From assembly GCA_902788575.1 (NCBI GenBank), contig CADAKY010000012.1:1-41476 (forward strand): a stretch of DNA of 41,476 bases, read 5' to 3'. Each line of letters opens with the position of its first letter. The first letter of the stretch is position 1. The translations under genes and the position numbers were made by a program. Shown one piece after another: positions 1-6,484 of this stretch. The notes beneath the pieces were generated by a model. The model saw nothing but the letters and a program-made list of their open reading frames with translations, was not told the origin of the DNA and did no database searches. The stretch is from an uncultured bacterium. GTDB taxonomy: Bacteria > Cyanobacteriota > Vampirovibrionia > Gastranaerophilales > Gastranaerophilaceae.

Positions 1-324
1 CCGTGTCTCAGTCCCATTGTGGCTGATCATCCTCTCAAACCAGCTACTGATCGTCGCCTTGGTGGTCCATTACACCGCCAACTAGCTAATCAGATGCAGA
101 CTCATCCCAGAGCACCGGAGTTTTCACGAATAGCATCTCAGCTACGCGCATATGGGGTATTAATAGTCGTTTCCAACTGCTATCCCCCACTCTAGGGCAG
201 ATTCTCTACACATTACTCACCCGTCCGCCACTTTCCACTCACCGAAGTGAGCTTCTCGTTCGACTTGCATGTATGAAGCACGCCGCCAGCGTTCGTCCTG
301 AGCCAGGATCAAACTCTCCATTGT
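1..324 (-). rRNA. 16S ribosomal RNA, 5' part (cut by window edge)
   Basis: Read on the minus strand, the segment begins with the universal 5' motif AGAGTTTGATCCTGGCTCAG (complement of the bases ending near 317). It continues through the conserved GACGAACGCTGGCGGCGTGC stretch and reaches GGACTGAGACACGG at base 1. Only about the first 320 nt of the gene are present; the rest lies beyond the left edge. The mature 5' end at about 324 is inferred from the usual distance to the AGAGTTTGATC motif. The overall pattern, including the conserved GAGAATCTGCCCTAGAG block, recalls gut YS2/Gastranaerophilales sequences, but this was not searched. Confidence 0.97.
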
Positions 325-720
325 CAGAAAAGTTATGTTTCCTCTAACCTCACATGAGGCTAGCTCAAACTACGTTGTGTTGTCCGTTCATTCTTTTTTG
401 AATTAACAAGTTTTTGTTTCGTCTAATTTAATCGTCGATTAAATTTCACTATCCTATTGTCAAGGTTCAAGCGTGAGCGACTTGCGTCACTCTCTGAATT
501 TTGAACTTTATTTTGCTATTTATCAAAGTTTAAAATTTCGGGTTTTAATTCGTGCTGATTCTCGAATACTTCATACTTCCTCGAGATGTACCTTAAATAT
601 TGGGGACCTCGGTCTGTGCTTCAGACTAGTCTGTTACTACCACTTGCTTTTTAGACCAACCTGTCAGTCATCCTTCTGCACCCTTGGTACTTATCTGCAC
701 CGGCGGTTTCCTCACCGACA
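325..720 (-). promoter_or_regulatory. rRNA operon leader (structured, non-coding)
   Basis: This is about 395 nt of transcribed leader between the rRNA promoter and the 16S gene, and I see no credible protein gene in it. It holds three structures. One is a perfect 10-bp-arm palindrome (425-445, one-base centre). One is a nested hairpin with outer arms 462-470/501-508 and inner arms 473-479/485-490. One is a short hairpin 344-363 (8-bp stem with one G-U pair, 4-nt loop) about 20 nt before the mature 16S end. A TTGACA (458-463, minus) lies just upstream of the palindrome but has no good -10 behind it. Such structures usually serve rRNA processing or antitermination; that role is inferred. Confidence 0.6.
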
Positions 721-726
721 AATTCT

Positions 727-754
727 ATATTATTACATCAATTTTTAATGTCAA
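727..754 (-). promoter_or_regulatory. Strong sigma-70 promoter of the rRNA operon
   Basis: On the minus strand TTGACA (749-754) is followed after 16 nt by TAATAT (727-732). The 40 bases upstream are almost pure A/T with A and T tracts, as in an UP element. The start point should be near 720, giving a roughly 395-nt leader. The -35 lies only about 43 nt beyond the stop codon of the hydrogenase gene and no terminator hairpin is visible between them. Confidence 0.8.
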
Positions 755-796
755 CACCTTATTTCATTTTCTTTTTTACAAAACTTAAAATAAAAA

Positions 797-2341
797 TCAA
801 GAAATTTTATCTATATCGGCACTATTATTTGAAAGCTGCTCTATAAGTTTTTTTGCTGTTTTTTGGTTATTAATAGTAGCGTTGCCGCCAATACATCCGC
901 CTTCACAGCACATAACTTCTATCAGGTTGCATCCGCCTTCACATTTGCCTTCTTTTGCAAACTTTTTGAGCTGTCTTATACTGTCTTTATTTAAGCCGTT
1001 TATTACAAGAGGTTTAACCGCACTGTCATCTTTTAATGATGCCTTAACCGATTCTGCTACTCCGCCTGTAAAACCGAAATTGCGAGCCTGTTTTGAGCTT
1101 TCCTTTACATATTTTGATTCTTCGCATTCAAGAATTTCTATTTTTCTTGCAACAAACAATGCACCAAGCTCTTCATAGTTCATTACATAATCCACATTCG
1201 GATTGTCAAAACTTTCCGCACGTTTTGCAACACAAGGACTTACAAAAACAGTAACCGCATCCGGGAATTCTTTTTTCACAATCTCTGCCGTATAATAAAG
1301 CGGTGTCTTTGTTTCTGAAACATAAGGCTTAATTTCCGGCAAATGTTTTTTAATCAATTGATTATAACCTGCACAGCAAGAAGTTGTCATAAATGATTTC
1401 AAGTTCTCTTCAACTTTTTCACCTTCAACATTTTCACCGTAACCGCCTTCATTCATCCAGTCAAGCCACTCGCTGGCTTTTTTGTTTACGCCTTCCATTC
1501 TTTCGGTAAACTCTTTTGCCTCATTATTTGCAGTTATATCCGCACCTTGAGCAACTTCATATACATCATCAAAACCGGATTTTATGATCGCAGTTTTAAG
1601 CTGATAAATATTTCCGGGAAACTGTCCCGCAATAGATGGCGCAATCATTGCAATAACCTTCTTTTCAGATTTTATTGCTTTCAATATATCAATAATTTGA
1701 CTTTTTTCATGAACTGCACCAAACGGGCATGCCGCAGTACATCTTCCGCAATTGATACACTTGTCATAATCTATACTTGCGAATCCTGTTTCATCCTTCT
1801 TAATAGCGCCAACAGGACATGAATCTTCACAAGGTACTGAAATTTTTACAATAGCTTTATAAGGACAAGCATTCACGCACATCTGGCATTTTTTACATTT
1901 TGAATCATCTATAACAGATTTACCGTTTACGATTGAAACAGCGCCAAATTTGCATGAAGATAAGCATGGTCTTGCAATACATCCCTGACACAAGTCTGTA
2001 ACAAAGATTCTGTTTGTAGCACAGCCTTTACACGCAGCCTGCAATACAGTAAGATTCTTATCATCAATTTTTTCGCGTTCTAATGCTCGTTTTGCATACT
2101 TTGCAAGAGAAACCGTTTCATCATCTTCTTCTATAGGAAATCCCAAGCCTGCAATTGTTCTGTCTTTAATAATTGCACGTTCTTTGTATACGCAGCATCT
2201 ATATGGAACTTCCATTCCTTTCGGACGCATGTCGTAAGGGATTAACCTTGTTTGCTCTTCAAAATCATCTGAGAAAAACGCTTTTATAATTCTGACTAAA
2301 ATTTCTTTTTTTAAGTGTATTGCTTGTCCCGGGTTATTCAT
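797..2341 (-). CDS. [FeFe] hydrogenase, monomeric catalytic type
   Basis: 514 residues. An N-terminal cysteine-rich region (about 100-210) carries ferredoxin-like [4Fe-4S] motifs (CKKCQMCVNACP, CINCGRCTAACP). The H-cluster domain follows with all expected ligands: L1 TTSCCAG (C322, C323), L2 SPCVAKR (C370), L3 EVMCCEGGC (C479, C483). C322 matches the proton-relay cysteine of catalytic enzymes, so this protein should reduce protons with ferredoxin or oxidise H2 in the cytoplasm. L1 has CCA rather than the classical CCP and L3 has Cys in place of Ala before the ligand, which suits a group B-like rather than a group A enzyme. It is the last gene of the rex-hydS operon, 2 nt after the mini-ferredoxin. 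No HydEFG maturases are in the window, so they must lie elsewhere. Function is firm; the subgroup is inferred. Confidence 0.9.
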   Translation of the reverse strand: MNNPGQAIHLKKEILVRIIKAFFSDDFEEQTRLIPYDMRPKGMEVPYRCCVYKERAIIKDRTIAGLGFPIEEDDETVSLAKYAKRALEREKIDDKNLTVLQAACKGCATNRIFVTDLCQGCIARPCLSSCKFGAVSIVNGKSVIDDSKCKKCQMCVNACPYKAIVKISVPCEDSCPVGAIKKDETGFASIDYDKCINCGRCTAACPFGAVHEKSQIIDILKAIKSEKKVIAMIAPSIAGQFPGNIYQLKTAIIKSGFDDVYEVAQGADITANNEAKEFTERMEGVNKKASEWLDWMNEGGYGENVEGEKVEENLKSFMTTSCCAGYNQLIKKHLPEIKPYVSETKTPLYYTAEIVKKEFPDAVTVFVSPCVAKRAESFDNPNVDYVMNYEELGALFVARKIEILECEESKYVKESSKQARNFGFTGGVAESVKASLKDDSAVKPLVINGLNKDSIRQLKKFAKEGKCEGGCNLIEVMCCEGGCIGGNATINNQKTAKKLIEQLSNNSADIDKIS

Positions 2342-2343
2342 TA

Positions 2344-2604
2344 CTATTTTATTCCTAACTTTTTATCTATTGCATCTAAAACTTTTTCGACTGTAGCTTC
2401 TGTAACCACATCCTCATCTATTTTAACATAAGGAGCTTTAGAATACTCCCAATTAATTGAACAAAGTCCCAAACAATTGCTGCCGCTGACTTCTACCTTA
2501 TCGCCATACTTTCTCGGAATAATATCGTTCAATTCCTGAAGATTGCTTCCGCCCATTACAAAACAGGTTGTTCCTAAACATACTTTTACTGAAATTTTTT
2601 CCAT
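2344..2604 (-). CDS. Mini [2Fe-2S] thioredoxin-like ferredoxin (NuoE/HydC-like domain)
   Basis: 86 residues forming a single thioredoxin-fold [2Fe-2S] domain. Ligand pattern is C9-x4-C14 near the N-terminus and C44-x3-C48 (NCLGLC), as in NuoE/HoxE and HydC subunits. It lacks the N-terminal helical bundle of full-length NuoE (about 160 aa). It probably passes electrons to or from the hydrogenase encoded 2 nt downstream. The ATG is preceded by AAAGGAG at about 9 nt. A second copy of the same domain (5532-5765) stands earlier in the operon, before hydS, so each hydrogenase-domain gene has its own copy nearby. Confidence 0.85.
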   Translation of the reverse strand: MEKISVKVCLGTTCFVMGGSNLQELNDIIPRKYGDKVEVSGSNCLGLCSINWEYSKAPYVKIDEDVVTEATVEKVLDAIDKKLGIK

Positions 2605-2618
2605 ACTAATAAACTCCT

Positions 2619-3776
2619 TTATATAAATTGTACCTCAACTTTTTTTAAATATTTTTCTTCTAAAACATTTGCTATTTGTTTTATGATATTTTTTCTTATT
2701 TCTATTTCAATTGGCAAATTCGGGTCATAATGAGCTTTGTTCATCTGCGCACCTACTAAAAAATGAATAACATCACTGTCAAGCATAAAGTCCATAAGTG
2801 TTTTAGCGGCATTATTTTCCGTTTTACCGGATTCAAGATACTCTAACGTTTTTGTCAAAGTTAAAATTCCTTCTGTCACCAAATCAATTCCGTCCATTTT
2901 CATAAGCCCCGGGAGTTTCCCCGAACTTATTGAAATATCTGTTGTTACAGGAATATTCAATTCTCTTGAAATAATATTTGCTGTCGTTCCTCCGGAAATT
3001 GCTTTTTTACCTTTAAATTCCATAAAAGCTTTTGCATAATATCCGTCTTTTTCCTGATGATACGGAGGTCCGGTAAATATAAGCGATTCCCTAGGATCTC
3101 TGCAATATATAGAAAGAATCGAAGTATCATCCTTTAATTCTCTATTGGGCGCAATAAGCTCGATTTGATGAACCAAATATTTACTCAAATCAGTCGATGA
3201 AATTTCCGGATTCTGCTCCAATTTATTCAAAATAATTTTAATAAGTCCGTTTCGTTCCAAACCTAAAGGATACTGTTTTGTTCCCATCGCAACCTGAGTT
3301 GCACCATCTGAACAGAAAATTATTCTGTCGTATTTTTCAAGTTTTATATTATAAACTTTCATTTTTCTGTTCTTAAAATCTTTTGACTGAATAGTTTGAA
3401 ATTCCGGTTTAAGAACCTCTCCGTTTCTTATCCATATAAAATCGGGGTTTCCTTCTTCAACAATTTTGGCTTTCCCGTTTTCATAGCAGTCTATAGCAGA
3501 AAAAGTTGAATAACTTATCCCTCTTACTTTACAAACAGGAAGCGAGTTCATAATAATTTCACAGGATTTTTCTATATCAGAGTTATTTTCCATAAACTTT
3601 AGAAGCATGGTAGAAGTCATACACGCCAAAATATTTGCTTTTATACCGCTTCCGAGTCCATCAGACAACACCGCAACAACACGATTCATGTTCGGGAACC
3701 TGTTTGATGAAAAATGGTCGCCGTAAGCATTTTGATTATATTTCTTCTTTTGGGAACAAGCTATATCTATAAACAT
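2619..3776 (-). CDS. SpoIIE-family PP2C-type serine phosphatase
   Basis: 385 residues. The N-terminal 230 or so form a SpoIIE/PP2C phosphatase domain with the metal-binding motifs LSDGLGSG (about 37-44), FCSDGAT and DDTSIL. The C-terminal 150 residues are a separate region found with HydS-linked phosphatases; I do not recognise a named fold there. No membrane segment. The start codon overlaps the hydS stop by 1 nt (TAATG) and its Shine-Dalgarno AAGGGG lies inside hydS, so the two are translationally coupled. In Clostridia the same pair is described as a sensory hydrogenase with its phosphatase. The likely role is dephosphorylating a serine/threonine-phosphorylated partner according to HydS state. 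The partner (anti-anti-sigma factor or kinase) is not in the window. Confidence 0.87.
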   Translation of the reverse strand: MFIDIACSQKKKYNQNAYGDHFSSNRFPNMNRVVAVLSDGLGSGIKANILACMTSTMLLKFMENNSDIEKSCEIIMNSLPVCKVRGISYSTFSAIDCYENGKAKIVEEGNPDFIWIRNGEVLKPEFQTIQSKDFKNRKMKVYNIKLEKYDRIIFCSDGATQVAMGTKQYPLGLERNGLIKIILNKLEQNPEISSTDLSKYLVHQIELIAPNRELKDDTSILSIYCRDPRESLIFTGPPYHQEKDGYYAKAFMEFKGKKAISGGTTANIISRELNIPVTTDISISSGKLPGLMKMDGIDLVTEGILTLTKTLEYLESGKTENNAAKTLMDFMLDSDVIHFLVGAQMNKAHYDPNLPIEIEIRKNIIKQIANVLEEKYLKKVEVQFI

Positions 3777-5518
3777 TATTTTTTATCCCCTTGATTTACA
3801 CCGTCACTTACTCCGGGGTCATATCCTTCTGCGATAGAATTCAATAGTAATTCTGTTTCCACCATGTGTTCACCAAGCAGACTTGCGATTTCCTGAACCG
3901 TTGCAATATTCTTTGTAATAACTTCTCTTGCCTTTTGTGCAATCTTTGTTCTGTCCAATTCAGATTTTGTAACATCAGAAATTACTGCACCGACAAGTTC
4001 GTTATCCTCAATTGTAAATATACTGATATCATAAACCTTATCTTCTATTGCATAATGTTCCTGATGAATATCTTTTCCCGTGTCAAGAGCTGACTTAAAC
4101 AATTCAGAGAATTGAACAATTCTGTCTATACTTGCACCGGTAAGTCCGTCCTGTCGTGAAGCAAAGACTTCATACATTTCCTCACTCAGAAACATGTGTT
4201 CAAAAGAATCGTTAGCCTCAACTATTTCCATATTGGCATCTACAATTACGACCGCTGATGGCATACATCTAAGCATCGCAGCAGCTTTTCTTACCGCAAT
4301 TTTTCTCATATACGATACGCATTGCGAAGGTTCCGCATCACCTGATATAAGAGCATTTACAAATTCACGACAGCTTGCATAACCGCATCCGGAGCAGTTC
4401 AGCTCGTCTTCTTCCGAGTGTTTGCTGATTTTCTTCAAAGCTTTCACAACTTGCTCCATAGGATATTCTACAGTTGGTACAGGTTCCGGCTTGTATTCCA
4501 TTTCTACAACTTTACGCGGTTCTTTAGGAACATTATCTCTGTAGTCTGTATTAGCATAAATATCAGATGTAATAAGAATTCTGGATTTTTCACTTGATAA
4601 GCAAGGACCGTTAATACATCCGCCTGCGCATCCGAGAGCTTCAACAAAAATTTTGTTTTCAATTTTTTCCGGATTAATACCATGCAAAGCCCTGTCAAAA
4701 GATTCCAGAGAACTTACACCTATAAACGTAACATCATCCTTATCAATTCCTACACGCTTGATTGTCTCATTCATTCCGCCTTCTATAGGATAAAGGGCGC
4801 CTTCATAAGCAGACTCCGGAACAAATCGGCAATTTTCATCCGTTTCTATATTTTTAACATCGATAAATTCTTCTTTTATCCAATAATTCAATTCATCAAA
4901 AGTTAAAGCTACAGACATCAAGTCAGGATTTCTGTCTGCTTCATTTTTCTTAGCTATACATGGACCTATAAATACAATTTTAATATCGTCACCAAGCATA
5001 TCCTTCATCAAACCGCAATGAGTAAGCGCAGGAGAAGCTATCGGCGTAATATATTTTGCAAACTCCGGTTTATATAATCTTATGTAATCATCAATTACAG
5101 GGCATGCGGAAGAAATAAACAGTCCTTTATCAGCTTCATTAAGCATTTTTGCAGTCTGAATAGAAACTTCTTGTGCACCCAGAGCTGTTTCGCTAACACC
5201 GGCAAATCCAAGTTTCTTCAACACAGCAATCATTTTTTCTTTTGTAATATCATAAACACCTGCCCAGCTTGGCGCAAGCGATACATATACTTTTTTACCC
5301 GTTAATAAAAGAGCCTTTACTTTATCAATATCATTTCTTACCTTTTTTGCACCTGCTGGACAAATAGTCACACAGTGTCCGCACGCTATACATTTTTCAT
5401 TTATAACAGATGCACTTCCGCTTTGTATACGAATAGCCTTAATATGACACCCTCTGATACATTTGTAACAATCATTGCATTCATTTTTTAAGGTATAAAC
5501 AGGATATTGTTTTTCCAT
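3776..5518 (-). CDS. hydS: Sensory [FeFe] hydrogenase with PAS domain (group C, HydS-like)
   Basis: 580 residues. Order of domains: two [4Fe-4S] motifs (C14/C17/C20/C24 and C43/C46/C49/C53); hydrogenase H-cluster domain (about 70-320); an extra Fe-S motif NCSGCGYASC followed by a further Cys (about 390-420); PAS domain (about 425-520); and a helical tail. H-cluster ligands are kept: SSACP (C139), GPCIAKK (C187), GCAGGC (C297, C301). The proton-relay cysteine that precedes the first ligand in catalytic enzymes is Ala138 here, as in sensory group C proteins. It is therefore more likely an H2/redox sensor than a bulk hydrogenase. Shine-Dalgarno AAAGGAG precedes the ATG. Upstream is a mini-ferredoxin and rex, downstream the coupled phosphatase. 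Confidence 0.9.
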   Translation of the reverse strand: MEKQYPVYTLKNECNDCYKCIRGCHIKAIRIQSGSASVINEKCIACGHCVTICPAGAKKVRNDIDKVKALLLTGKKVYVSLAPSWAGVYDITKEKMIAVLKKLGFAGVSETALGAQEVSIQTAKMLNEADKGLFISSACPVIDDYIRLYKPEFAKYITPIASPALTHCGLMKDMLGDDIKIVFIGPCIAKKNEADRNPDLMSVALTFDELNYWIKEEFIDVKNIETDENCRFVPESAYEGALYPIEGGMNETIKRVGIDKDDVTFIGVSSLESFDRALHGINPEKIENKIFVEALGCAGGCINGPCLSSEKSRILITSDIYANTDYRDNVPKEPRKVVEMEYKPEPVPTVEYPMEQVVKALKKISKHSEEDELNCSGCGYASCREFVNALISGDAEPSQCVSYMRKIAVRKAAAMLRCMPSAVVIVDANMEIVEANDSFEHMFLSEEMYEVFASRQDGLTGASIDRIVQFSELFKSALDTGKDIHQEHYAIEDKVYDISIFTIEDNELVGAVISDVTKSELDRTKIAQKAREVITKNIATVQEIASLLGEHMVETELLLNSIAEGYDPGVSDGVNQGDKK

Positions 5519-5531
5519 AAATCTCCTTTTT

Positions 5532-5765
5532 CTATAATGTATTTAAAATTTTTTCCAGCTTTTCTGCCGTAACATTTGTATGTTCTACATCGTTTACAAT
5601 AATTCTCGGACCTTTTTCGCATTTATTTTCGCATAAAGCACCCACAATAGATACATCCGAATCCAAGCCTTTTTCTTCTATATATTCTTTTATGCGTTCC
5701 AGATTTTCCTGATTACCTTTCGCAAAGCAGGCACTACCCATACATACTTTTATTTCTGTTGTCAT
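5532..5765 (-). CDS. Mini [2Fe-2S] thioredoxin-like ferredoxin, second copy
   Basis: 77 residues with the same [2Fe-2S] thioredoxin-like fold as the protein at 2344-2604. The ligands are C8-x4-C13 and C45-x3-C49. It starts inside the rex stop region (4-nt ATGA overlap), so its translation is tied to rex. Only 13 nt separate its stop from hydS, which makes it the likely electron partner of HydS, perhaps setting the sensor's redox state. Sequence identity with the other copy is limited to the cysteine framework and the CxG start, so the two probably serve different partners. Confidence 0.84.
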   Translation of the reverse strand: MTTEIKVCMGSACFAKGNQENLERIKEYIEEKGLDSDVSIVGALCENKCEKGPRIIVNDVEHTNVTAEKLEKILNTL

Positions 5766-6382
5766 TTTTCTTCTTTCTCATCACTGTTTGTAAACTGCAG
5801 GAAGCTTCCTATCAAGTTTTCATTCCATACTTTAACATCTTTTGGCACATCAAGAATACAGGGAGTAAAGTTCCAAATATACTTGATACCGGCACCTGCC
5901 AAATACTGTGCCGTACCTTTCGCAAATTCTTTAGGAACAGTAAGAATTGCTATTTCTACATTCAATCGTGAAGACAAATTCGCAATCCTTGTAATATCAA
6001 AAACTTCTTTACCGTTTATGATTGTACCGATTTTCTTTGAATTGTTATCAAACATTGCAAGTATATTCAATCCGTAATCCTTGAAGCTGTCGTACTTTGC
6101 AAGCGCAGCACCGAGGTTTCCGGCTCCTACAATAAATGCGTCACGTTTTTGTTCAAAACCCAAACAATTTTCTATACTCTTTTTAAGTTTTTTGGCATCA
6201 TATCCGACACGACATTTTCCGGAATTATCAAGGTACTTAATATCTTTTCTCACCTGTGAATCATCAATATTCAACAATTGAGCAATTTTTGTGCTGGAAA
6301 TATACTGTTCGTCATCTCGTAAATCTTCCAAAATAAAATGATATAAAGATAATCGGTTTACTACTTTATCAGGTATGCTCAT
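5762..6382 (-). CDS. rex: Redox-sensing transcriptional repressor Rex
   Basis: 206 residues, normal Rex length. The N-terminal winged helix includes ISSTKIAQLLNIDDSQVRKD (29-48), the characteristic Rex DNA-recognition region. The Rossmann domain has GAGNLGAALA (from residue 86) for NADH/NAD+. The C-terminal swap helix is present (FLQF near the end). Rex represses fermentation genes when NAD+ is high and releases DNA on binding NADH. It is the first gene of the hydrogenase operon and sits directly downstream of adhE, a classical Rex target. A candidate Rex-like operator lies in the 102-nt gap upstream, implying autoregulation. Confidence 0.93.
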   Translation of the reverse strand: MSIPDKVVNRLSLYHFILEDLRDDEQYISSTKIAQLLNIDDSQVRKDIKYLDNSGKCRVGYDAKKLKKSIENCLGFEQKRDAFIVGAGNLGAALAKYDSFKDYGLNILAMFDNNSKKIGTIINGKEVFDITRIANLSSRLNVEIAILTVPKEFAKGTAQYLAGAGIKYIWNFTPCILDVPKDVKVWNENLIGSFLQFTNSDEKEEK

Positions 6383-6484
6383 TTTTCTCCTTTTTGTGAA
6401 GTGATTAAGTAAGCATGTGATTAAGTGATTGAGTGTTTACTAAAAATACTTAATCACTTGTTCACATGCTCACAAGTTCACTTC
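6383..6484 (-). promoter_or_regulatory. adhE-rex intergenic repeat region with candidate Rex operator and terminator stem
   Basis: 102 nt between the adhE stop and the rex start. The 10-mer GTGATTAAGT occurs at 6401-6410 and 6417-6426, and inverted at 6448-6457. Together with GCATGTGA (6413-6420) and TCACATGC (6462-6469) this makes imperfect 22-nt inverted arms around an A/T-rich loop. The 18-mer at 6458-6475 has the TTGT...ACAA ends of a Rex site but a poorly matching centre. On the minus strand a weak promoter TTGTGA/TAAGTA with 17-nt spacing overlaps it. The stem may end adhE transcription or act as an operator; the sequence alone does not decide. Confidence 0.4.

Noticed and set aside
473..748. 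Open frame of 91 codons on the plus strand in the rRNA leader region
   Set aside because: It lies within the transcribed rRNA leader and rRNA promoter of the opposite strand, has no Shine-Dalgarno and its composition does not resemble the other proteins.
6383..6484. CRISPR-like reading of the repeats
   Set aside because: The copies are only 10 nt, with variable spacing and both orientations; no uniform spacers or cas genes are present.
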